DNA from: Nitrospirillum amazonense
GTDB lineage: Bacteria; Pseudomonadota; Alphaproteobacteria; Azospirillales; Azospirillaceae
Length of the DNA: 64,000 nucleotides
Assembly (NCBI RefSeq): GCF_007828035.1
Contig: NZ_VITV01000002.1
Span: forward strand, 372,001 to 436,000
Reading direction: 5' to 3'
Each line of letters begins with the position of its first letter. The stretch's first letter is position 1. The position numbers were made by a program, and so were the translations under genes. Of this stretch, positions 47,514 to 56,251 are shown one piece after another. The notes under the pieces were generated by a model. It ran no database searches, had not been told where the DNA came from, and was given only the letters and a program-made list of their open reading frames with translations.

Positions 47514-48048
47514 AGACCGACCCCTGGAGTTCAAGCCCCGGATCACCCGGGGGATTATTGGAATTGGTGGGTGGGACGCCCGATTCCGGACAGTCCCGTC
47601 CGTTCGGCCCTTCTGCCACATCGACATCCAGGCACGCAATCAAGCTGATGAGACTTTCTGACGCTTTCGTGGCAAGAAAAAGCGCCATTCCAGCCCATGA
47701 TGGCCTATGCCGGTGTCTATATCCATGGTCGGGGTCGGCGCCCGTTGGTTGGATGAATCGCCCCTCCAAACGATAACTTTCGCCTCAATCACACCTAAAT
47801 CCGTTGCTTAAATTAACCAACCCAAGTCAAATCAGCGTGACAGGGCCGGGCGGAATTTGTAGTAGTTTAGCTTAAAGTTTGGCGCCCCAATATTCCCGAA
47901 CCGGGTCTGTTCATCCATACGGCGGCTGGTTTTTGCCACCGCGCAGAAGCTAAAGCCGCCGCAGACATGCCCACCGCACGTAAACAACATAATCGTCTGG
48001 GTTCGCTGGCAACCTTGGTTCCCTACTACCTCTGAACGAGAGTCGGAC
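47514..48048. other. Long divergent spacer upstream of galU and the NarL-type regulator
   Basis: About 535 bases with no supported gene. The stretch 47770-47890 is notably A+T-rich for this genome (TTAAATTAACC, GTAGTAGTTTAGCTTAAAG) and likely holds promoters. No repeat or structured RNA was recognised. Confidence 0.5.
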
Positions 48049-48699
48049 ATGAACATCCTGATCGGTGACGACCACCTGCTGTTCCGCGAAGGCCTTTGCC
48101 GGCTGCTGACCCAACTCAGCGCCGATGCCACCTTTACCGAGGCGGGCACGTTCAACGAGGCGCTGGAGTTCGCGCAGGGCGAGCAGGAATTCGATCTGAT
48201 CCTTCTGGACCTGCAAATGCCCAACTGGCCGGGATTCTCCGGCATCCAGGAAATCTGTGAAATCCAGGCCGGCACGCCGGTGGTGATCGTCTCCGCCTCC
48301 GAAAGCCAGGCGGACGTGCGCGCGGCGCTGGACGCTGGCGCGTCCGGCTACATCCCCAAGTCCTCCAGCGTGAAGATCATGCTGAGCGCCCTGAACCTGG
48401 TGTTCTCCGGCGGCATCTACGTGCCTCCGGCCGCCATTCACGGTGAGGGCACGGCCCCGGCGGGCAGCGGTGGCGGCGTGGCCAGCGGCGGCGGCGGCGG
48501 CGGCAACAGCCCCTCCCTGACCCAGCGCCAGCGGGACGTCCTGCGCTGTCTGCGCGAGGGCAAGTCCAACAAGCAGATCGCCTATGAGCTGGGCCTGTCG
48601 GAAGGCACCGTGAAGATCCACGTGACCGCCGTCATGCGCTCCCTGGGCGTGCGCAACCGTACCCAGGCGGTTATTGCGTCGGCCGACATTCTGCCCTAA
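48049..48699 (+). CDS. NarL/LuxR-type response regulator
   Basis: A 216-residue two-domain regulator. The receiver (about 1-120) has GDDHLLFREGL, phospho-Asp in LILLDLQMP, VIVSASES and the Lys in GYIPKSSS. A Gly/Ala/Ser-rich linker (about 130-155, with a run of glycines) joins a C-terminal LuxR helix-turn-helix (LTQRQRDVLRCLREGKSNKQ, LGLSEGTVKIHVTAVMRSLG). No sensor kinase is adjacent. A GAGAGTC sequence precedes the ATG. Confidence 0.92.
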   Translation: MNILIGDDHLLFREGLCRLLTQLSADATFTEAGTFNEALEFAQGEQEFDLILLDLQMPNWPGFSGIQEICEIQAGTPVVIVSASESQADVRAALDAGASGYIPKSSSVKIMLSALNLVFSGGIYVPPAAIHGEGTAPAGSGGGVASGGGGGGNSPSLTQRQRDVLRCLREGKSNKQIAYELGLSEGTVKIHVTAVMRSLGVRNRTQAVIASADILP

Positions 48700-48736
48700 A
48701 CGCAGGACATCGCTTTCCGACCTTAGAAGTACCGAC

Positions 48737-49735
48737 ATGACCGGTCATCCGGATGGAACCAACGCCCCGGCGAGCGCAGCTCCCGGGGCGCCGTCTTTTG
48801 ACGGCGGCGAGTCGCCCGCTGCCGGCGCCGCCTACCTTGCCGCCGACGGCTTCCTTGAGCCCTTGCTGGAGGAACTGGCCGATTCGACAGCCACGGTGCA
48901 TGGCCGCCTGGTGATCACCCGGGCGCCGCCCCGGCCGGCCGCTTGGTCCATCAACACCTGGCTGCAGCCCCGCCGCATCGCCATCGCGTCCATCAAGGAC
49001 GGTGCCCGCAGCCTGCGGGCCATCCAGCGCAACTGGGCGGTCTATGAGCATGGCCACCACCGCCGGGCCAGGCTGATCCAGGAACAACTGCCGCACGTCT
49101 CGGCCAAGCCGCTGGTCTTCCCCGCCCCTGCCCCCACCGCCCCCTTAGGGGCCTGGACGCTGCTGGATGAAGGCACCATCCTGGCCAGCCCCCTGTGCAG
49201 CAGCGCCTTCGCCAACGGTGAAGTGGCGTTCGTGGAGGACAAGGCGACGCCGCCCAACCGCGCCTACCTCAAGCTGTGGGAGGCGCTGACGCTGGCCGGG
49301 CGCCTGCCGGGCCCGGGCGATCGCTGCCTGGACCTGGGCGCCTGCCCCGGCGGCTGGACCTGGGTGCTGCAGTCGCTGGGCGCGGACGTCACCGCCATCG
49401 ACAAGGCGCCGCTGGATCCGCGCATCGCCAGCCTGCCCCGCGTCACCGTGCGGCGGGAAAGCGCCTTCGGCCTGGATCCGGCCACGATAGGGCCGGTCGA
49501 CTGGCTGTGCAGCGACGTCATTTGCTATCCGGAACGATTGCTGCGCCTGGTTCATCAGTGGAAGGACGGCGGCCACGCCCGCAATTTCATCTGCACCCTG
49601 AAGTTCCAGGGGGAGACGGACCACGCCAGCGCCCGCGCCTTCGCCGCCATTCCGGGCTCCCGCCTGCTGCATCTGTCGCACAACAAGCATGAGCTGACCT
49701 GGATTTATTTGGCGCCCGAAACATCAGCGAATTAG
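48737..49735 (+). CDS. RlmM-like SAM-dependent rRNA methyltransferase
   Basis: A 332-residue protein resembling 23S rRNA 2'-O-ribose methyltransferase RlmM (C2498). The N-terminal half has a THUMP-like region; the SAM motif is DLGACPGGWTWVL, and the K-D-K-E set of ribose methyltransferases can be placed at Lys in AYLKLWEAL, Asp in CSDVICYPER, Lys in CTLKFQGETD and Glu in HELTWIYL. The ATG at 48737 is chosen; an upstream frame overlaps the regulator gene. It follows that gene by 37 bases and may share its transcript. Confidence 0.8.
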   Translation: MTGHPDGTNAPASAAPGAPSFDGGESPAAGAAYLAADGFLEPLLEELADSTATVHGRLVITRAPPRPAAWSINTWLQPRRIAIASIKDGARSLRAIQRNWAVYEHGHHRRARLIQEQLPHVSAKPLVFPAPAPTAPLGAWTLLDEGTILASPLCSSAFANGEVAFVEDKATPPNRAYLKLWEALTLAGRLPGPGDRCLDLGACPGGWTWVLQSLGADVTAIDKAPLDPRIASLPRVTVRRESAFGLDPATIGPVDWLCSDVICYPERLLRLVHQWKDGGHARNFICTLKFQGETDHASARAFAAIPGSRLLHLSHNKHELTWIYLAPETSAN

Positions 49736-49920
49736 CCGTTTCCGCTGTGACGCAGACCCTTGCGCCGGGGGCCGGTCTGAGCGCAAAACGATAGCGGGGC
49801 GGTCCTGGTCGTATGGGGGATCGGTCTTAAACTGGATCACACCAGAGGCTGGTTTTCGCCAGGCCCCGCTACCGTTCTGCGCCTTCGATGACCATCGGGG
49901 CGCCTCGCGATGGGTGACGA

Positions 49921-50829
49921 ATGCGCCGGGTGTTTTCTTGGATCGCGTGGCCGGGGCTGCTGGCCCTGTGCATTGCCGGTTATGCCTATGGGAACGCGCT
50001 GGGCCATCCCATCCTGACCTACAACATCACCTATTTCGGCATGGCCGCCGCCCTGCTGCTGCTCGAGCGCCTGATGCCCTACGAGGCGGCGTGGGCCAAG
50101 AGCGATGGCCAGATGCGCCAGGACATCAGCCACACCGCCCTGAACAAGGGCATCGGCCAGTTCCTGGCCAGCCTCGCCGCCGTGATCGGCGCCAATGAGG
50201 TGGCGCCGGCCGCTGCGGGGGGGATCTGGCCCGCCCACTGGCCCATGGCCGCCCAGGTGGTTCTGGGTTTGGTGGTGGCGGAGTTCGGCCTCTATTGGGC
50301 CCACCGCCTCTGCCATGAGGTGTCGTGGCTATGGCCCTATCACGCCGTGCACCACAGCGTCACCCGCCTGTGGGTGGTGAACACCGGCCGGTTCCATTTC
50401 GTGGACAGCCTGCTCAGCAGCGGATTCGCCCTGGCGCTGGGCATGCTGGTGGGCGCGCCCAAGGAGGTCATCGTCTGGGTGCTGGTCATCACCACCTACA
50501 TCGGCTTCCTCACCCACTGCAACGTGGACATGGATTGCCGCGGCCTGAACTGGCTGTTCAACACGCCGGACCTGCACCGCTGGCATCACAGCCGCATCCC
50601 GGCCGAGGGCAACACCAACTATGGTGAAAATCTGCTTCTCTGGGACGTGATCTTCCGCACCCGCTACCTGCCGTCGGACCGGCGCCCGCCGGTGGACATC
50701 GGCACCGCCGATGCCGTGCCGCTGACCTTCCTGGGGCAACTGGCCTTCCCCTTCCGCCGCCACAGGGCCGCCCCCATCCTGGAGGCGCCGGTGGCAATGG
50801 AAGCGCGGGCCGAGGCGGGGGGAGACTGA
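49921..50829 (+). CDS. Sterol desaturase family (fatty acid hydroxylase superfamily) protein
   Basis: A 302-residue membrane di-iron enzyme with about five predicted helices. The His boxes are HRLCHE, HAVHHS and LHRWHHS, plus a further His in FLTHCNVD, forming the eight-His metal site of the family. Bacterial members modify lipids such as hopanoids, carotenoids or fatty acids; the substrate is not evident here. It has GGGTGACGA before the ATG and no clear operon partner. Confidence 0.87.
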   Translation: MRRVFSWIAWPGLLALCIAGYAYGNALGHPILTYNITYFGMAAALLLLERLMPYEAAWAKSDGQMRQDISHTALNKGIGQFLASLAAVIGANEVAPAAAGGIWPAHWPMAAQVVLGLVVAEFGLYWAHRLCHEVSWLWPYHAVHHSVTRLWVVNTGRFHFVDSLLSSGFALALGMLVGAPKEVIVWVLVITTYIGFLTHCNVDMDCRGLNWLFNTPDLHRWHHSRIPAEGNTNYGENLLLWDVIFRTRYLPSDRRPPVDIGTADAVPLTFLGQLAFPFRRHRAAPILEAPVAMEARAEAGGD

Positions 50830-50865
50830 CCCTCAGACCTCCAGTCTGATGCGCCCTTAGGCTGC
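50828..50865 (-). pseudogene. tRNA-Pro-like fragment (D arm and anticodon arm)
   Basis: On the minus strand, GCAGCCT, GCGCATCAGACTGG, GGTCTG and GGGTC occur in the order and spacing of the intact tRNA-Pro gene at 57652-57728, with about 34 of 39 positions equal. The T arm and acceptor stem are absent, so it is not a working tRNA. It overlaps the last codon of the desaturase-family gene. Confidence 0.65.
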
Positions 50866-50886
50866 TGCCCGCCACCTGAGGGGATA

Positions 50887-52092
50887 CTAAAGAGCCTGGC
50901 CGGCGACCCAGCCGGAGGACCAGGCCCATTGGAAATTATAGCCGCCCAGCCAGCCGGTGACGTCCACGGCCTCACCCACGAAGTGCAGGCCGGGCACGGC
51001 CTTGGCCTCCAGCGTCTTGGACGACAGGTCGTTGGTGTCGACGCCGCCCACCGTTACCTCCGCCGTGCGATAGCCCTCGGTACCGGCCGGCACCACGGTC
51101 CAGCGCCGCAGCTGTTCGCCCACCGCCGCCAGGGCCTTGTCCGACAGGTCGCGCAAGGGGCGGCTCTCCACCTCTCCCCCATTGGCGCCGCCGTCCCCGC
51201 ACAGGCGCTCGGCGAAGCGGCGGGGCAGGACATCGCCCAGGATGGTCTTCAGCTCGGCATTGGGACGCGCGCGCTTGGCCGCCTTCAGATGCTCGGCCAG
51301 GTCCAGGTCGGGCGTGAGATCGACGGTGACGGGCTGCCCGGGTTGCCAATAGCTGGACGCCTGCAGGATGCTGGGACCGGACAGGCCGCGATGGGTGATC
51401 AGCAGGGCTTCGCGGAACGCGGATTTTCCGGCTTTGACGACAGCGTCCAGCGCCACTCCCGACAGGCCATGGGTCCGCGCCAGGTCCTCGGGCGTGAAGG
51501 TGAAGGGCACCAGGCCGGGCCGCGGGGTCACGACCTTCAGGCCGAATTGCTTCGCCAGGCGATAGGCGAAGTCGGTGGCGCCCATCTTGGGAATGGACAG
51601 GCCGCCCGTGGCCACCACCAGCTTGGGCGCCATCATCTGGCCCCGCGCCGTGTCCAGCACGAAGCCGCCTTCCGTGCCCTGAACGTCCCGTACCGGGCAG
51701 TCCAGCCGCAGCTCCACGCCGGCGTCCGCCGCCTCGGCCAGAAGCATGCTCAGGATGTCCCGGGCGGAGTTGTCGCAGAACAGTTGACCCAGCTTCTTCT
51801 CATGCCAGGCGATGCCGTGGCGTTCCACCAGGTCCAGGAAGTCGCGCGGCGTGTAGCGGCGCAGCGCCGAGATGCAGAAGTGCGGATTGGCCGACAGGTA
51901 ACGCGCCGGCTGCGCATCCACGTTGGTGAAGTTGCAGCGTCCGCCACCGGAAATCAGGATCTTGGCGCCAGCCTCGGGGGCGTGGTCGACCACCACCACC
52001 CGGCGGCCGCGCTTGCCGGCGGCGATGGCGGTGAAAAGGCCGGCGGCGCCGGCGCCGATGACGATGACGTCGGGGCTGCTGGAAACGGTCAT
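50887..52092 (-). CDS. HI0933 family (YhiN/BaiN-like) FAD-dependent oxidoreductase
   Basis: A 401-residue flavoprotein. The N-terminal dinucleotide motif is VIGAGAAGLFTAIAAGKRG, followed by the family signature ILISGGGRCNFTN, VVATGGLSIPKMGATDFAY, and the C-terminal GEAVDVTGWLGGYNFQWAW. The reaction of most members is unknown; a few act as reductases of unsaturated substrates. It lies 9 bases downstream of arfB on the same strand, so they form an operon. Confidence 0.9.
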   Translation of the reverse strand: MTVSSSPDVIVIGAGAAGLFTAIAAGKRGRRVVVVDHAPEAGAKILISGGGRCNFTNVDAQPARYLSANPHFCISALRRYTPRDFLDLVERHGIAWHEKKLGQLFCDNSARDILSMLLAEAADAGVELRLDCPVRDVQGTEGGFVLDTARGQMMAPKLVVATGGLSIPKMGATDFAYRLAKQFGLKVVTPRPGLVPFTFTPEDLARTHGLSGVALDAVVKAGKSAFREALLITHRGLSGPSILQASSYWQPGQPVTVDLTPDLDLAEHLKAAKRARPNAELKTILGDVLPRRFAERLCGDGGANGGEVESRPLRDLSDKALAAVGEQLRRWTVVPAGTEGYRTAEVTVGGVDTNDLSSKTLEAKAVPGLHFVGEAVDVTGWLGGYNFQWAWSSGWVAGQAL

Positions 52093-52101
52093 GCGGGTTT
52101 C

Positions 52102-52560
52102 TTAATCGATATCGACGGAACCGCGCAGGCGCTTCACGCCGCTGCGCGTGGCCTTGGCGTCCAGCCGCCGCTTCTGCGAGCCCAGGGTGGGCCGGGTGGC
52201 GCGGCGCACGGCCTGGCGCACCGTGGCCTCGCGTATCAGCTCGAACAGCCGCTCGCGCGCGTCCTCACGGTTCAGCTCCTGGGTGCGGTGGCGCTGGGCG
52301 GTGATGACGATGACGCCGTCACCCGTCCACCGGCGGCCCGCCAGGGTCTTCAACTTGTCCTTCACCCATTGCGGCAGATTGGGCGAGGCGGCCGCGTCGA
52401 AGCGCAGCTGCACCGCCGTCTCCACCTTGTTCACGTTTTGCCCGCCGGGGCCCCCGGCCCGCAGGAAGCTTTCCTGCAGCTCCGTCTCGGCCAGGCGTAT
52501 CCCCGGCGCGACCAGCACGGTCGGGCCCTGGAACGGCGGCGGGGAAGACGGTGGCAACAT
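52102..52560 (-). CDS. arfB: Alternative ribosome-rescue factor / peptidyl-tRNA hydrolase ArfB
   Basis: A 152-residue release-factor-like protein that frees peptides from ribosomes stalled without a stop codon. The catalytic loop is GGPGGQNVNK, with the codon-recognition domains of RF1/RF2 absent, and a basic C-terminal tail (RPTLGSQKRRLDAKATRS) that enters the mRNA channel in known homologues. Length fits the family (about 140). It leads the operon with the HI0933-family gene. Confidence 0.93.
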   Translation of the reverse strand: MLPPSSPPPFQGPTVLVAPGIRLAETELQESFLRAGGPGGQNVNKVETAVQLRFDAAASPNLPQWVKDKLKTLAGRRWTGDGVIVITAQRHRTQELNREDARERLFELIREATVRQAVRRATRPTLGSQKRRLDAKATRSGVKRLRGSVDID

Positions 52561-52674
52561 GGCACGGAACGAAAAGCAAGGGACTGAAGGCTCGCGATCC
52601 TAAACGGCCCCGCCCCCCTTGTCTAACGATGGCCCCGTATGGCTGAGGCGCCGTGTCGCCTCCGTCACGCGCCG

Positions 52675-53442
52675 TCAGGAGATTGGCGCGTCCACGTCCC
52701 ACATGGCCACGGGCCATTCTTCCGCCTGGCGGCGGCGCAGCGGGCCCGGGGTGGCCAGCGCGCGCAGGGCGTCGAAATCCTTGAGCACAGCCGTGGTGCC
52801 CTCCAGCGCCACACCGTGGCGGCGCAGGTCGGTGAAGGTCCAGGCCACATCCTCCGGCGTGGCGGCCAGGGCGGCGGCGAGGGCGCCCATGTCCAGGTCC
52901 AGCCGGCCGCCGGCGCGGCGGTCGTTGTGTTCCTTCAGCAAATGGGCTGCCAGGCGCTGGGGCAGCGACAGGTCCTGCAAGGCGGCCACGGTTTCCACCA
53001 GAACCTGTTCCCGTGCCGCCTGCCCCGCCATCAGCGATAGGGCCAGGTCGGCCCCCTCACCCAGGCGCGCACGCAACGCCGCCAGCGGCAGGACCAGCAG
53101 GCGGACCCCATCCACCGCACGCAGGGTGACGGGGGCGGCGGCACCGGTCAGCGCCTCCGGCAGCAGGAAGGTGGTTTCCGGTCCCCGCCGCTGCCCGACC
53201 TCGGCATTGCCGGCGACCAGCATCACGGCGCCGGACAACAGGATGTGGATATCGGTGAGGCGAGTTCCCTGCCGGACAGCCAAGTCGCCCGCGCCCAGAT
53301 CCTGGATGTGGCATGCTGCCGCCAAGGAGGACAGAAGGTCCGGCGCCAGGCGGGCGAAGGCCGCCACCGACGCCAGTTCATTCACGATCCCCCGGGCCGC
53401 CGCACCACCCACGGCACCGCCCTTCGTCACATCCACAGTCAT
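52675..53442 (-). CDS. Crp/Fnr family transcriptional regulator
   Basis: A 255-residue regulator. A cyclic-nucleotide-binding-like beta-barrel lies at about residues 20-120 (LAPDLLSSLAAACHIQDLGAGDLAVRQG split over strands, LLSGAVMLVAG). The dimer helix follows, then a winged helix (LSLPQRLAAHLLKEH; ALAAALAATPEDVAWTFTDLRRHGV). The usual cNMP phosphate-binding residues and Fnr-type Cys cluster are not visible, so the signal is unknown. A 15-base palindrome lies about 115 bases upstream. Confidence 0.8.
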   Translation of the reverse strand: MTVDVTKGGAVGGAAARGIVNELASVAAFARLAPDLLSSLAAACHIQDLGAGDLAVRQGTRLTDIHILLSGAVMLVAGNAEVGQRRGPETTFLLPEALTGAAAPVTLRAVDGVRLLVLPLAALRARLGEGADLALSLMAGQAAREQVLVETVAALQDLSLPQRLAAHLLKEHNDRRAGGRLDLDMGALAAALAATPEDVAWTFTDLRRHGVALEGTTAVLKDFDALRALATPGPLRRRQAEEWPVAMWDVDAPIS

Positions 53443-53556
53443 CCACCCAACCCCATCTTGCCTGTCGGGCGACCCCCAGGCGGGCGGCCACCTTATGCCC
53501 TACGGCAGACCCCCAATAGTCGAGCCTTTGCCTTAGGCCTTTTGGATACGCACCGT

Positions 53557-53571
53557 TTGGAAACGTTCCAA
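53557..53571. promoter_or_regulatory. Palindrome TTGGAA-ACG-TTCCAA
   Basis: A perfect 6-base inverted repeat with 3-base spacer in the interval between the Crp-like gene and the membrane-protein gene. It may be an operator for the Crp-like gene; the half-site differs from the Crp/Fnr consensus. Confidence 0.35.
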
Positions 53572-53575
53572 TATC

Positions 53576-54190
53576 CTATCCGCCGCGCCGATAACGGCGG
53601 CGTTCGCGGGCCAAGGCCGCCGACCGCGCCGCCTGGCGCCAGGCGGCGTACAGCGCCGGCGCCAGGATCGCCCGTATCCCCTTGGCCAAGGCCACGACGG
53701 TCCGCCAGGCGGGCAGCGCCGTCAGCCGGTCTATCCACCCGACGATCCAGCCATGCACTCGCGCGAACCACCGGATGGTCAGCAGCTTGTGCCGGCTGCG
53801 CTGGAACAGGCGTTCCACCGTCAGCAGCTTCAGCACCTCCGCCCCCACGATCAGCAGGATGCCCAGGCGGGTCTTCCCCTGGGCGATCAGGAAGGCGCCC
53901 AGCGGCTTCGCCGGTTCCAGCACCACCAGCGGCACCAGGAACAGCACCAGGGTGGTCCGCGGCCCCAGGCGATCAATGAAGCGGCCCAGCGCCTGGAAGG
54001 GCGACCACCGCCCCATGCGGTTGGCGAATGGCCGCACGAGGGGCAAGAAACAGACGTCGACCAGCACGTACGCCAAGGCCGCGATCACCGCCAGCGGGGT
54101 CAGCAGCCGCCGCAGCCACAGGCGGGCTTGCGGGCTGGGCCGCCATCCCAAAGCGCGGTGCACGCGGCCGTGCGGCTTCTGATCCGGCAT
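53576..54190 (-). CDS. Hypothetical membrane protein
   Basis: A 204-residue protein with two or three predicted membrane helices (about residues 28-48, 80-110) and a long, basic C-terminal region (ARERRRYRRGG at the end). The start at 54190 has GAAGGA 8-9 bases upstream; a longer frame adds Gly/Arg-rich sequence. No family is recognised. Homologues with this layout are, as far as I can tell, restricted to alphaproteobacteria. It is monocistronic. Confidence 0.65.
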   Translation of the reverse strand: MPDQKPHGRVHRALGWRPSPQARLWLRRLLTPLAVIAALAYVLVDVCFLPLVRPFANRMGRWSPFQALGRFIDRLGPRTTLVLFLVPLVVLEPAKPLGAFLIAQGKTRLGILLIVGAEVLKLLTVERLFQRSRHKLLTIRWFARVHGWIVGWIDRLTALPAWRTVVALAKGIRAILAPALYAAWRQAARSAALARERRRYRRGG

Positions 54191-54358
54191 CCGTCTATCC
54201 TTCCCTGGGCCTGGCCTTCCCCAGGCCTGCCCTTCCCTGGACCTGAAAATGGACCCATGACCCCGCGACGGTGGGCCGGGGCCCACCTGATGCGCAAGGT
54301 CCACTTGGTGGCATTTTTGTAGAGCCTTCTCGCACGAATGCGCGGAACACCAAAAGGA

Positions 54359-54390
54359 AAAGGCGCCTTCCCCAGGGGGAAGGCGCCTTT
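54359..54390 (-). terminator. Terminator of the rplM-rpsI operon
   Basis: AAAGGCGCCTTCCCC and its complement form a long stem with a minimal loop 27 bases past the rpsI stop; the minus strand continues with TTTCC and TTTTGG. Confidence 0.85.
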
Positions 54391-54416
54391 CCTCGGTAAT
54401 CCAGACGGCTGAGGGA

Positions 54417-54899
54417 TCAGCGCTTGGAGAACTGGAAGCTCCGGCGGGCCTTGGCCTTACCGTACTTCTTACGCTCGACCACGCGCGGGTCGCGGGTCAG
54501 CAGGCCGGCGACCTTCAGCGGCGGGCGCAGGGCCGGCTCGAAGTAGGTCAGGGCCTTGGAGATGCCGTGGCGCAGGGCGCCGGCTTGGCCGGACAGGCCG
54601 CCGCCGGACACGGTGCACACCACGTCGTACTGCTCAACCCGGCCGACGATCTGGAACGGCTGGTTGATCATCATGCGCAGCACGGGGCGGGCGAAGTAGA
54701 CGGTGATGTCACGGCCGTTGACCGTGACCTGGCCCTTGCCCGGCTTAATCCAGACGCGGGCGACCGCGTCCTTGCGCTTGCCGGTGGCGTAGGAACGGCC
54801 CTGGGCGTCGATCTTCGGCTGAGCCGGCTCGGCGGCCTCGGTCGTCACGACGGCGGCGCCCTGCTTCAGGTCGGCCAGGCTGTTGATGGTCTGAGCCAT
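54417..54899 (-). CDS. rpsI: 30S ribosomal protein S9
   Basis: A 160-residue ribosomal protein. The body shows [49 protein letters not shown] and the basic terminus [10 protein letters not shown], whose last Lys/Arg residues contact P-site tRNA. A 30-residue N-terminal extension is typical of alphaproteobacteria. It is 3 bases after rplM in the conserved L13-S9 operon. Confidence 0.98.
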   Translation of the reverse strand: MAQTINSLADLKQGAAVVTTEAAEPAQPKIDAQGRSYATGKRKDAVARVWIKPGKGQVTVNGRDITVYFARPVLRMMINQPFQIVGRVEQYDVVCTVSGGGLSGQAGALRHGISKALTYFEPALRPPLKVAGLLTRDPRVVERKKYGKAKARRSFQFSKR

Positions 54900-54902
54900 G
54901 GA

Positions 54903-55376
54903 TTAGGCCCCCTTGTTCTTGGGATTCAGGGCGCCGACGTCCAGCACCTCGGGGTTCTGCGCTTCGTGAGGATGCGTCGGACCCTTGTAAACGCGCAGGT
55001 TACCCATCTGGCGACGGCCCAGCGGACCGCGGGTGATCATGCGCTCGACGGCCTTCTCGATGACCCGCTCCGGGTACTTGCCGTCCAGGATCTGGCCCAG
55101 GCTGCGCTGCTTGATGCCGCCGGCGTAACCGGTGTGCCAGTAGAAGATTTCGTCGCTGCGCTTGTTGCCGGTCAGCTTCACCTTCTCCGCATTGATGACG
55201 ATGACGTTGTCACCGCAATCCATGTGGGGGGTGTAGGTCGGCTTGTGCTTGCCGCGCAGGCGCATGGAAATGATGCTGGCCAGGCGGCCCAGCACGAGGC
55301 CGTCGGCGTCGATGAGAAGCCACTTCTTCTCGATCTCAGACGGCTTGAGAGACAAGGTTTTCATCCGCGCACTCAC
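54903..55376 (-). CDS. rplM: 50S ribosomal protein L13
   Basis: A 157-residue early-assembly ribosomal protein. Recognisable parts are [47 protein letters not shown] and [20 protein letters not shown]. It is the first gene of the rplM-rpsI operon. The 273-base region upstream contains an A+T-rich promoter-like part around 55510-55560. Confidence 0.98.
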   Translation of the reverse strand: MSARMKTLSLKPSEIEKKWLLIDADGLVLGRLASIISMRLRGKHKPTYTPHMDCGDNVIVINAEKVKLTGNKRSDEIFYWHTGYAGGIKQRSLGQILDGKYPERVIEKAVERMITRGPLGRRQMGNLRVYKGPTHPHEAQNPEVLDVGALNPKNKGA

Positions 55377-55649
55377 TCAAAATGAGGTCCGGGCCCAAAT
55401 GGGCCCCAGGGGCACCGCTCCTGGGACCGGCACCGAAGTGGGCGGTTTTTATGTCGGTGACGGTCGGGTGTCAACGGGAAAAAGACACCATCCATCAAAT
55501 GCTTACCGCTGCGGTATTATAGTACCCACAACTCAAACCCATTGATTCTATTGGGTTTTCAAGAGACGCCGAAACGGCGCCGTTTCCGTTTTCCCCAATG
55601 AATCCAGGACATTGGCGGAACCATTCCGGCGGGCCACCTGATGCGCCTC

Positions 55650-56147
55650 TCAGCCCCGCGGAATCGCATAGGTGCCCGTCGCGTGCGCCACGGGATCGTC
55701 CTCGCCCTCGGAATGGATGGTGACCTCGCCATAAGCCAAGTTCCGGCCCATGCGCACGATGCGGGCGTAGGCCAGCAGCGGCTTGGCCGGCGGGCGGCGC
55801 AGGAAGGTGATGTTCATGTTGCTGGTGACGGCCAGCACGATGTGCCCCGCCATGCTGAGCACCGCGCCATAGAGCGCCACGTCGGCCAGTGCGAACATGG
55901 TAGGGCCGGAGACGGTGCCGCCCGGCCGCAGGAAGTCTTCCGACACCGGCATGGTCAGGGTGATGGTGCCGTGCCCCATCTCCTTCGTCCGGATGCCGGC
56001 GCGATGGGCCTGGGGCAATCCCTTTTCCAGCAAGCGGTCGAAATCCGTCGGCGTGAAGACGGGCGCCTTGCCCATGGCCGCCAGCTTGTCGTCCGGCTTG
56101 GTGTCGGACGCCGGCGTATCTGCCGCCATGTCCATCTCATCCGTCAT
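55650..56147 (-). CDS. PaaI family thioesterase (hotdog fold)
   Basis: A 165-residue acyl-CoA thioesterase-like protein. The hotdog core includes GTVSGPTMFALADVALYGAV, with the Asp/Ser-type catalytic positions, and MNITFLRRPPAKPLLAYARIVRMGRNLAYGE split over strands. The start at 56147 has GAGGGG about 7 bases upstream. It is divergent from the CoA-binding-domain gene (104-base spacer). Substrate unknown. Confidence 0.87.
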   Translation of the reverse strand: MTDEMDMAADTPASDTKPDDKLAAMGKAPVFTPTDFDRLLEKGLPQAHRAGIRTKEMGHGTITLTMPVSEDFLRPGGTVSGPTMFALADVALYGAVLSMAGHIVLAVTSNMNITFLRRPPAKPLLAYARIVRMGRNLAYGEVTIHSEGEDDPVAHATGTYAIPRG

Positions 56148-56251
56148 TCCCAAACCCCTCCCCTCATCCCATTTATGGTGTCCGGTATACCCGTCCCCAG
56201 GCGCCCTGCACACCCTGCCGTGGCTGCCTATCGCATAAGGACCCATGAGCC

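Noticed and set aside
55535-55558. Hairpin AAACCCA...TGGGTTT upstream of rplM
   Set aside because: It has a 10-base loop and a 7-base stem and lies between two minus-strand genes with T's on the wrong strand; too weak to call a terminator or an L13 leader element.
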